64,000 bases of DNA. It comes from Mangifera indica (Eukaryota; Streptophyta; Magnoliopsida; Sapindales; Anacardiaceae). Under the pieces are notes generated by a model. That model did no database searches. It saw only the letters and a program-made list of their open reading frames with translations, and had not been told where the DNA came from. Below, one piece after another: positions 56,480-64,000 of this stretch. The stretch spans positions 1,798,001 through 1,862,000 of the forward strand of contig NC_058146.1 in the NCBI RefSeq assembly GCF_011075055.1, in the 5' to 3' direction. The translations under genes were made by a program, and so were the position numbers. Position 1 is the stretch's first letter. Every line of letters starts with the position of its first letter.

Positions 56480-56759
56480 TGTTAGAAGACGTGTTTAGGA
56501 CTGCTGATGTGGAGTTATAAATGTTGCTTAGTTGAATGTTTCAAATTGTTCCTCCTTTTTTTTGTGTTGGTTATGTTTTTTCATGTTTGTGATCATGGCG
56601 TAATCTTAGGACCATGATTTTAGTGGGTTGTTATTAATTAAGCTTTAAATTGTAATGTTTCTGATGTCAAGAAAATTAAGTTTCTTTGTTTCAAAATACG
56701 TTACTCTCAATTTCCGTAGCAATACTATGTTTTTCTTTTCTCATTCAAAATTACCAACA
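56480..56759 (+). repeat. 5' LTR of the Copia element
   Basis: 280 bp, starts TGTTAGAAGACG and ends ACCAACA. The primer binding site TGGTATCAGAGC follows at 56762-56773. Confidence 0.92.
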
Positions 56760-56811
56760 TCTGGTATCAGAGCCCTCTTCTTAAAGGATCTGTGTATGAA
56801 TTTGACGCATC

Positions 56812-57567
56812 ATGGAAGCAGAAGCCAGTCTCTCCGCAATTGCTCTGGCAATGTTCGACAGAGACAACTTCCAAATTTGGGCAGTACGAATGGAGACATA
56901 CTTGGAAGCTTTGGATCTTTGGGAAGCAGTGGAAGAAGACTATGAAATTCCTGCACTTTCGAACAATCCCACCATGGCACAGATCAAAGCGCAGAAAGAA
57001 AAGAAGACAAAGAAATCAAAGGCAATGGCTTGCTTGTTTGTTGCAGTCTCATCCACCATTTTCACTTGTATCATGTCTTTGAAGTCAGCAAAAGAGATAT
57101 GGGATTATCTCAAGAACGAATATGAAGGAGATGAAAGAATTAAAGGGATGCAAGTCCTGAACTTGATCAGGGAATTTGAACTTCAAAGAATGAAGGACTC
57201 CAAGACAATTAAAGATTACTCCGACAAGCTTTTTAGTATTGCAAACAAAGTGAGGCTTATTGGATATGAATTTACTGACTCAAGAATTGTAGAAAAAATT
57301 CTTGTCATAGTACCTGAAAGATATGAAGCAACCATTACTACCTTGGAGAATACCAAGGATCTGTCAAAAATTTTCATAGCAGAATTGCTTAATGTATTGC
57401 AAGCACAAGAACAAAGAAGACTAATAAGGGAGGATACAACAACCGAAGGAGCTTTGGCAGCCAAGCATCAAAACGTGGCCAAAAACAAAAGGAAGAAGAA
57501 AAAGGATTTTGAAGGAAATAGGGCGAGTAAAGCATCAACCAATGCAAAAGAAAAGAATGAAAATTAG
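56812..57567 (+). CDS. Copia gag polyprotein region (251 aa)
   Basis: The longest surviving frame of the element, 251 codons, beginning MEAEASLSAIALAMFDRDNF and matching Copia-type Gag (UBN2 family): W..RME.YL.A..LW motifs near the start, then KEIWDYLKNEYEGDERIKG and SRIVEKILVIVPERYEATIT. It stops just before the zinc knuckle, which follows in frame after the TAG (CQHCGKKGHTPFRC, a CX2CX4HX4C motif, about 57592-57630). Gag forms the retroelement particle. With pol broken it is unlikely to be used, though the frame itself is clean. Confidence 0.8.
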   Translation: MEAEASLSAIALAMFDRDNFQIWAVRMETYLEALDLWEAVEEDYEIPALSNNPTMAQIKAQKEKKTKKSKAMACLFVAVSSTIFTCIMSLKSAKEIWDYLKNEYEGDERIKGMQVLNLIREFELQRMKDSKTIKDYSDKLFSIANKVRLIGYEFTDSRIVEKILVIVPERYEATITTLENTKDLSKIFIAELLNVLQAQEQRRLIREDTTTEGALAAKHQNVAKNKRKKKKDFEGNRASKASTNAKEKNEN

Positions 57568-59559
57568 AAAAAATCCTATCCACCTTGCCAACATTGTGGA
57601 AAGAAGGGTCATACTCCATTTAGATGCTAGAGAAGACCTGATGCTAAGTGCACTAAATGCAATCAGATAAGGCATGAAGCTATAATCTACAAAAACAAAA
57701 ATCAACAACATGGTGAAGAGGCAAAGACTGCTGATCAAAGGGAGGAGGATCATCTGTTTGTCGCTACATGTTTCTCTGACATCGAATCAAGTGAGAGTTG
57801 GCTTATTGATAGTGGTTGTACTAACCACATGACACTTGATAAGGATTTATTCAGGGAACTAAGCAATGCAAACTCATCGAAGGTTCGAGTTGGAAATGGC
57901 AAGTATATGACTATAAAAGGAAAAGGAATAGTTGCAATTTCAACCTGTTCAGGTACAAAGTTCATTTCTAATATGTTGTATGTCCCTGAAATTGATCAAA
58001 ACTTGTTAAGTATTGGACAACTAATTGAAAAGGGTTATAAAGTTGTGTTCGAAAAAAAAGGTTACTTGATTAAAGATGCAGTTGGCCAAGATATTTTCAA
58101 AGTAAAAATGAAAAGGAAAAGCTTTGCTCTAAATCTATTGAAGGAGGAGCAAATTGTTTTCCCAATCAAAGAACATATCACTGAATTATAGCACAAGAGG
58201 CTCGCACACTATCATCATCAGGAGCTGCTGCAGATGAAATCCAAGAAGATGGCAAATGATCTTCCAAAACTTGATAATCATAGTCCAAACTACAAAGCAT
58301 GTTAGCTTGGAAAACAAAGCAAGAAACCATTTCCCAAGGCAACATGGAAAGCATCAAAGAAGTTACAATTAATTCATATTGACATTGCAGATCCACAAAG
58401 AATGCCTTCTCTAAAAGGTAGTCTTTATTATGTTACATTCATTGATGATTTCACTCGCATGTGTTGGATCTTCTTTTTGAGGCACAAGTCAGAGATGACT
58501 CAAATCTTCTGAAACTTTAAAGCTAGAGTTGAGAACGAGAATGGTGATAGAATTCAAACTCTTAGTTCAAACAATGGCAAAGAGTACACCTCTGAAGCAT
58601 TCAATCGTTTTTGTGAGGAGATAAGCTTCCAACATCAATTAACTGCTCCATACACTCCACAACAAAATGGAGTAAGTGAGAGATAGAACAGATTCATATT
58701 AGAGATGACACGATGTATGCTACATGAGAAGAACTTGCCAAAGCATTTATGGGTTGAACAACAAACACTGTAGTTTTTTTGCAAAACAGGCTTCCCACAA
58801 GAGTAGTGAAGGATCAAACACCCTTTAAGGCATGGTATGGTTATAAACGATCTTTGAATTTTCTTAAAATATTTGGATGTTTGTGCTTCACTTATGTTTC
58901 ACAGATCAAGAGAGATAAACTAGATAAAAGAGGACTTCTAGGCATCTTTATTGGCTACAGCTCAGTTGCAAAAGCTTATAAAGTTTTCCAGCCACAAACT
59001 GGTAAAATTATTATAAGCAGGGATGTGTACTTTATGGAAAATGAAGAATGGAACTGGGATGACGCAAAAAAGATAGATCCAACCTCAAAAGAGCCAAATC
59101 TTAAGTTTCCTGTTTTGGATACAGCAGAACAAAACATTGGAGATTAGGAGAATGAAATGGTGGATGACAGTCCTATCACAGGCACAAGACTACTTTATGA
59201 TGTTTATCAAAAATGCAATATTGTTGTGTGTGAACCTATAGATTATGAAAAAGCCAAGACGAATCAAAATTGGATTGCTACAATGAAGGAGGAGTTGTTC
59301 ATGATTGAAAGGAATAAAACATGGGAGTTGGTTGATCAATCCCAAAACAAAAAGGTAATTAGAGTCAAGTAGGTGTACAGAACTAAATTTAATATTGATG
59401 GCTCAATCAACAAGTATAAAGCTAGACTTGTGGTCAAAGGATATACTTAAATACTTGGTGTGGACTACTCAGATACCTTCGCACCAGTTGCTAGACTTGA
59501 CACCATCAGGCTTTTACTCGCTGTTACAACATAAAAGAATTGAAAGGTGTACCAGTTAG
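57568..59559 (+). pseudogene. Copia pol: protease, integrase, start of reverse transcriptase (broken)
   Basis: In order: zinc knuckle, then the aspartic protease (LIDSGCTNHMT, ~57805; frame open 57829-58191), the GAG-pre-integrase (stop in place of the Trp before HKRLAH) and the integrase core. The core has YYVTFIDDFTR near 58430 and SNNGKEY near 58570, where the conserved second catalytic Asp is Asn. Then come QQNGVSER followed by a stop, and the reverse transcriptase start (KARLVVKGYT, FAPVARLDTIR) up to the inserted LTR. At least six in-frame stops are visible. Confidence 0.85.
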
Positions 59560-59562
59560 ATG

Positions 59563-60851
59563 TCAAGTGATGTGTGTATTTCATACACACAAATAGGGTT
59601 ATAATAGTATAGTTTTAAAGTGAATTTTAGTCCATTTTGTCAAATTCTTTAAGTTTTATTTAATCTTGATGGTTTGATCTTATTTTGTTCTTTGAATTAT
59701 ATTTGTAGATGATTTGGAGTCATTCAAGCCCCTTTTAGAGTGAAAATGGAAGCTTAAAGAAGCAAATGAGAAGGGTTTACATCAAGAGGCAGAGGGTAAT
59801 TATGGGCAGTCTTATGGTCATAATTGGTGCCCATAATTACTGGGCGTAAATTAAAAAAAAAAAAAAGAAAAACAGAAAATAGGGTTTAGTGATAGGTATA
59901 AAAAGAAAGTTACGTCTTCTTCACCAGGGGAACCAAATATACAGCAGCTCAAAGGATTTTTAGAGGGAAAAAGCTTCAAGAAACAAGTAGAAGAGGGAAG
60001 ATCCAAGCTTAAGGATAGAAGACCCAAGAGAATCAAGATTTGAAGACCTTAAAGTTTTTCTTATCTCTCTTATTATCTTCTTTCATTGATTCAAAATGTC
60101 TATCTCTCCAACTTTATCTTGTAGTTTGAACTTTATAACCATGAATAGCTAATTTCCTTTGCTAGGGTTTATGATGAATCTATAAATTCTCAAGGATTAT
60201 GTAATGGGTTTTGATTTTAATTAATGATGATGAATGTTCGATTTAGCAATTGTGATTTTAACTTCTTGCTTGGTGTTAGGGCCCAATATCATGCTTGTTT
60301 GTAGATTGGAGTGTGATATTGAGAAATACATACCCATTTAGTTCATGCCTTTGCTAAACCTAGGGTTTTATTTAGAGATAAATATAAACTTTTTGTGGGT
60401 AAATTGATTGTCATAGAAATTAATGGGTTTTGATTAACAACATACCACGAAAGTAGGTAAGCTTTTAATCTTAACACGCCTAATTAACCTTGAGAGAGGA
60501 ATTGGGTAAAATAGGATAATCAACCATCAACAATTCATCTTATCATTGATTTTAATTGGATTCGTTACTGATTTTTGAGTAATTGATAGTGAAATCATAA
60601 ACCCTAGGCTTCTTTATAATTGGTATTTCACTTATAATTTGTTAGGTAATTATTTTCCTTTGATAATTTCTATTTAGTTAGTCGCTTTATTTTATTGTTT
60701 TTAATTCAATCCCAATCCATAGCATTTTTATTTCTTTAGCTAATTTAAATTACAAAACAAACTAGTATTCAACAACCAATCTCTGTGGGACCGACATCTT
60801 TCTATATTACTTGATTGACTCGTATACTTGCGAGCCAAAGGCAACATCAAG
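59563..60851. mobile_element. Solo LTR inserted in Copia pol, with 5-bp target duplication
   Basis: 59568-60846 (1279 bp), TG...CA ends, flanked by perfect TCAAG duplications (59563-59567 and 60847-60851). It splits the reverse transcriptase codons for DVK|SAFLNG. No coding sequence. Its size and the end region ('tctctgtgggaccgacatc', 'gactcgtatacttgcgagcc') resemble long Ty3/Gypsy LTRs of plants; the family is not certain. Confidence 0.85.
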
Positions 60852-61998
60852 TCAGCGTTCTTGAATGGTTTTCTGTAAGAAGAGATTTATGTAGAGCAAT
60901 CGAAAAGTTGTGTAAAGGAAGGAGAAAAAGACAAAGTCTATCTTCTTAAAAAGGCACTTTATGGATTGAATCAAACTCTAAGAGCTTAGTACAGTAGGAT
61001 TGATCAACATTTGCAGAACTTGGGATTTGCAAAAAGCTTATCTAAATCAACATTATATGTCAAGCATAATGAAGCTAACATTTTTATCATCTCACTATAT
61101 ATGGACAATCTGCTTGTGATAGGAAACAACATAAGTATTGCGGAGAAATTTAAGCAAGAGATGATGGAGTTTTTTGAGATGATAGAATGAATATGAAGTC
61201 TTCATCTGTCAGAAGAAATATGCCAAGGAGATTCTGAAGAAGTTTTAACTCGAAGAATGCAAAGAAATGAGCACTCTAATGAACTCAAAAGAAAAGCTCT
61301 ATAAAGAAGATGGAACAGGGAAGATTGATTAGGCATATTTCAGAAGCCTGATTGGTTGCTTGATGTATCTCACAACAACTCGGCCTAACATCTTGAATGC
61401 TATAAGTATTTTGTCTCGGTTTATGCATTGTGCAAGCGAATGACATCTCAAGGCTGCAAAGAGGGTGCTTAGATATGTGAAAGGCACGTGTGATTTTGGC
61501 ATTAAATTCACAAAGAGCAAAGAGTTCAAGCTGGTTGGTTTCTCAGATAGCGATTGGGAAGGTTCCATTGATGATATGAAGAACACTTTAGGCTACTGTT
61601 TCACACTTGGTTCTAGTGTTTTCTCATGGAGCTCGAAAAAACAAGAAATTGTAGCTCAAACCACAGCTGAAACAGAGTTTATTGTTGCAACAGCTGTTGT
61701 TAAGCAAACTTTGTGACTAAGGAAGATTTTAATCGATCTTAATTTCAAGCAAGAGGAAAGCACGGAGATTCTTGTTGACAACCAAGTTGTTATTGCTATC
61801 TCTCAAAATCCTGTGTTTCACGGGAAAACTAAGCACTTTAATATTAAGCTATTCTTCTTAAGGGAAGTACAAAAAGATGGAGTTGTTGCTCTTGTCTACT
61901 ACAAAATAGAAGATCAGGCTATAGATGTTTTCACCAAGCCATTGCCAGTTAGCAAGTTTAAATTTCTGAGGACAAAACTTGGAGTTTGCAGCTTCTAA
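60852..61998 (+). pseudogene. Copia pol: rest of reverse transcriptase and RNase H (broken)
   Basis: Resumes with SAFLNGFL and continues to VYLLKKALYGLNQ and the catalytic box, which reads YMDNLLVIG where YVDDLL is standard, so one catalytic Asp is lost. A deletion near 61190 removes roughly 25 codons. RNase H follows from 61320: GCLMYLTTTRPNILNAI, then a complete stretch RVLRYVKGTCDFGIKFTKS (~61465), SDSDWEGS, and HGKTKHFNIKLFFLREVQKD, ending LGVCSF at 61998. Stops and frameshifts throughout. Confidence 0.85.
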
Positions 61999-62010
61999 AG
62001 CAAGGAGGAG

Positions 62011-62294
62011 TGTTAGAAGACGTGTTTACGATTGCCGATGTGAAGTCATAAATGTTGCTTAGTTGAACGTTTCAAATTGTTCCTGTTTTTTTTTTTTTTT
62101 GTGTTGGTTATTTTTTTCATGTTTGTGATCATGACATAATCTTAGAATCATGATTTTAATAGGTCGTTATTAATTAAGCTTTAAATTGTAATGTTTCTAA
62201 TGTCAAGAAAATTAAGTTTCTTTGCTTCAAAATCATTACTCTCAATTTCCATAGCAATACTCTGTTTTTATTTTCTCATTCAAAATTACCAACA
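62011..62294 (+). repeat. 3' LTR of the Copia element
   Basis: 284 bp, TGTTAGAAGACG...ACCAACA, preceded by the purine-rich AAGCAAGGAGGAG at 61998-62010. Confidence 0.92.
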
Positions 62295-62428
62295 AACTAT
62301 ATAAGAAAACCTATTTCAGTAGCCTTCAATCCATAGCAAACACAGCATTTCAGTGTTCTTTAGATCCGATGCAATTCTCTCACAAATATAAAATCATTTT
62401 CTCCGGTTAACAAAAGAAAAAAAAAAAC

Positions 62429-62875
62429 ATGATTAGTCCAAAGAAGCTAATCAAATTAGCAAAGAAGTGGCAGAAACTGGCTGCAAACAAGTGAAAAGGA
62501 ATCTCATTGCCCAGAACAACAGGGGTTGCTGAATTAGAGAGTCACAACACATCTTCAATGGATGAGAAGGCTCATTTTGTTGTATACACTGTTGAACAAA
62601 GGCGCTTTGAGATTCCCTTAAACTATCTTAAAAATAAAATCATTAGGGAGCTTTTTGGAATGGCAGAATATGAGTTTGGATTTCCTTGCGGTGGACCTAT
62701 CACATTACCTTGTGTTGCAGTTTTCGTGGAGCATGTACTCTCTTTGATTCAAAGGCACGCAGCAAAAGCTTTAGAGAAGGCATTGCTTATGTCCTTGGCC
62801 ACCAGTCGCTGTTTACCAACTTTAAATCTCTGCGGAGAGCAAAGTAACCAACAAGCACTGCTCTACAGCTTCTAA
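62429..62875 (+). pseudogene. SAUR copy 13, nonsense at codon 22; promoter split by Copia
   Basis: Same length (149 codons) and no indels relative to the intact copy at 52192. It starts MISPKKLIKLAKKWQKLAAN, but codon 22 is TGA where the twin has CGA (Arg). A second in-frame ATG lies at codon 45 (SMDEKAHF). The rest reads AHFVVYTVEQRRFEIPLNY ... SGGP-like CGGPITLPCV, with core changes (KGHF to KAHF, PCD to PCV) that fit loss of selection. The Copia element ends 129 bp upstream of the ATG, immediately before the TATA box (ctatataag, about 62297-62305). Confidence 0.88.
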
Positions 62876-63554
62876 GGCCAACCACAGTTGGATTTTGTAA
62901 ATTGTTCATATCACTGTAGAAAGATAACTGGTATATTCATGAATACATAAATATTTTCGTTTGAGCTATTTAGCTTGCAATCCTGTGTTTCACAGCATTA
63001 CTAAGCACATTGAAATAGATGTGCATTAAATTAAAGAGTTGATTGCTGTAGACTTGTTGGTTGTCAAATTTGTACCAATTGAGCATCAAAATGCAGATAT
63101 TCTGACAAAACCATTGTATAAAAATGTTGTAATCGATTGTTATTCAGTAAGAGAAAAAATCGAGAAGTTCTTCAGAAAATTTCCTCTGTACTTTTCTACC
63201 CTGGTGTTCGAGTATTTTCCTTGTGTCCTTAATCTGGAAGACAGAAAAAATGTGCTCCCCTGTAACAAGTAAAATTTCCAAGTACATGCAAAGTATGGTC
63301 ACAAACAAACAACTATTCCTATGTGATAACCACATGCAAACGAAAGATTTCTTGAAAATTATCATCATAGTAGTATATTTTAATTATCATCTATTCCTAT
63401 GAGCCCACCACAAAGAAAGAATATTGTTGGCATATGGTGCTGTCTTTCCCTGTCTATAAATAAGAGCAAACTGATATTGCTTTCTGCACTACAAAGACTT
63501 ACAAAGAAATATCCTCCTTTAAATCCAGTTGTTCAAAATATACCGTCAATAGTA
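62876..63554. other. Spacer between SAUR copies 13 and 14, with Copia RNase H remnant
   Basis: At about 62970-63125 (+) a Copia RNase H tail can be read (NPVFHSITKHIEIDVH, then KELIAVDLLVVKFVPIEHQN and ADILTKPL). This is a family different from the 56480 element. The rest matches the copy 10-11 spacer. Confidence 0.65.
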
Positions 63555-63610
63555 ATGATTAAGTCAAAGAGGCACATTGGATTAGCCAGAAAGTGTCAAA
63601 AAAAGGCTGT
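63555..63610 (+). pseudogene. SAUR copy 14, 5' fragment cut by an LTR
   Basis: ATG at 63555, then MIKSKRHIGLARKCQKKA, matching the N-terminus of the copy at 53733. The conserved Trp of ARKW is Cys. After codon 18 the sequence changes to an LTR at 63611. The SAUR core is missing from the window, but bases 63963-64000 match the 3' flank of the 55101 copy (33 of 38), so the body was probably deleted. Confidence 0.75.
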
Positions 63611-63877
63611 TGTTAGCATAATCTCAATCAATCAGGGCATGATTTCAGCAATCAGTAAGAGCATTATTTCAGCAATCATTCAGAGCACGATTTCAGCAAT
63701 CATTCAGAGCACAATTTCAGCAATCAATTAGATCATAATTTAAGCATTCAATAAGAGCATGACTTCAGCAATCAATTCATGTCTGGCATATATTTTTCAT
63801 TTTTCTATTTAAGTAATTTTTGGTACAAACTCTTTCAAGTGAAATGAAATATAATGCAATACTTCCAATTGCTAACA
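63611..63877 (+). mobile_element. LTR with internal 24-bp tandem repeats, in SAUR copy 14
   Basis: 267 bp with 8-bp inverted ends TGTTAGCA...TGCTAACA. A primer binding site TGGTATCAGAGC follows directly at 63878-63889, so this is a 5' LTR of a retroelement. After about 70 more bases the sequence returns to SAUR 3' flank, so the coding part of the element seems deleted. Confidence 0.75.
63621..63781 (+). repeat. 24-bp tandem repeat array within the LTR
   Basis: About seven units of 24 bp (consensus ATTTCAGCAATCATTCAGAG plus 4 bases). The central units at 63642, 63666, 63690, 63714 and 63738 are full length; the first and last are shortened. Confidence 0.85.
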
Positions 63878-63889
63878 TGGTATCAGAGC
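63878..63889 (+). other. Primer binding site after LTR in SAUR copy 14
   Basis: TGGTATCAGAGC, complementary to the initiator Met-tRNA 3' end, directly abutting the LTR end. Confidence 0.8.
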
Positions 63890-64000
63890 TTTATGTTCTT
63901 TTTCTTGAAATTTTTTGGTCTTTTGTTGTGTTGAGCACACTGTTTTGTCACTGCGTACCCTGATTGTATATTTGTAAACGGTTTCCAACACATTGTAGCA

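Larger units (their letters stand above)
56475..62299 (+). mobile_element. Ty1/Copia LTR retrotransposon, decayed, with nested solo LTR and target duplication
   Basis: The element spans 56480-62294: 5' LTR, primer site, gag, pol remnants in the Copia order (protease, integrase, reverse transcriptase, RNase H), purine-rich tract, 3' LTR. Flanks AGCTA (56475-56479) and AACTA (62295-62299) are a 5-bp target duplication with one mismatch. The two LTRs differ at many positions, so the insertion is old. The coding region has many stops and at least one deletion (near 61190), plus a 1.28-kb solo LTR at 59568-60846. It is non-autonomous and dead. Confidence 0.93.

Noticed and set aside
63621..63781. 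Possible CRISPR-like or protein repeat array (24-bp units)
   Set aside because: Units are contiguous without spacers and lie within an LTR of a plant genome; a simple tandem repeat.

Overview
The window is nuclear DNA of a flowering plant, almost certainly a eudicot. The evidence is GT-AG spliced genes of plant-only families (NAC, LOG, expansin-like A, SAUR, DUF241), AT-rich spacers, and several families of plant transposons. No species can be named from the sequence alone.

Region 1 (1-15,600) is a tandem array of DUF241-family genes, all on the + strand. Three copies are intact (1624-2451, 6486-7319, 8666-9493) and one intact 3' end runs off the left edge (2-277). The others are broken: 3791-4219 has lost its 5' half, 5765-5812 is only a 5' stub, 12264-13080 has a nonsense codon and a frameshift, 14757-14890 is a remnant, and 15430-15600 is a promoter without a gene. 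The layout is one four-gene block repeated at an offset of about 7.04 kb. After the duplication, a TRIM retroelement with four LTRs inserted into the second block (10412-11669, 5-bp target duplication); the first block keeps the empty site.

Region 2 (15,600-36,600) is lower in gene density. It carries three spliced genes on the - strand: a NAC transcription factor (17414-16319, 3 exons, one GC-AG intron), a LOG-type cytokinin-activating enzyme (25732-24493, 7 exons) and an expansin-like A gene (33426-32220, 5 exons). The spacers hold three related Mutator-like non-autonomous elements with 9-bp target duplications, about seven copies of a short AT-rich palindromic MITE-like family, a solo TRIM LTR and a (TA)n tract.

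Region 3 (36,600-64,000) is a tandem SAUR array of 14 members, all on the + strand. Seven are intact (38771, 43658, 46153, 49659, 52192, 53733, 55101) and seven are broken (36697, 40771, 41645, 48135, 51061, 62429, 63555). A 2.88-kb SAUR pair is duplicated (38771/40771 versus 41645/43658), and the 52192/53733 pair is duplicated as 62429/63555. LTR elements recur here. A full-length decayed Copia (56480-62294) sits in the promoter of the 62429 SAUR and itself contains a 1.28-kb solo LTR. A solo LTR of the same Copia family is nested inside a TRIM LTR at 47051-47643. Another LTR interrupts the last SAUR.

Taken together, much of the window concerns auxin and cytokinin growth genes: SAUR effectors of auxin-driven growth, a cytokinin-activating LOG, and a wall-loosening-family protein. 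There is no sequence evidence that they are co-regulated. I saw no rRNA, tRNA or CRISPR feature. All exon boundaries were assigned by eye from splice consensus and protein continuity.
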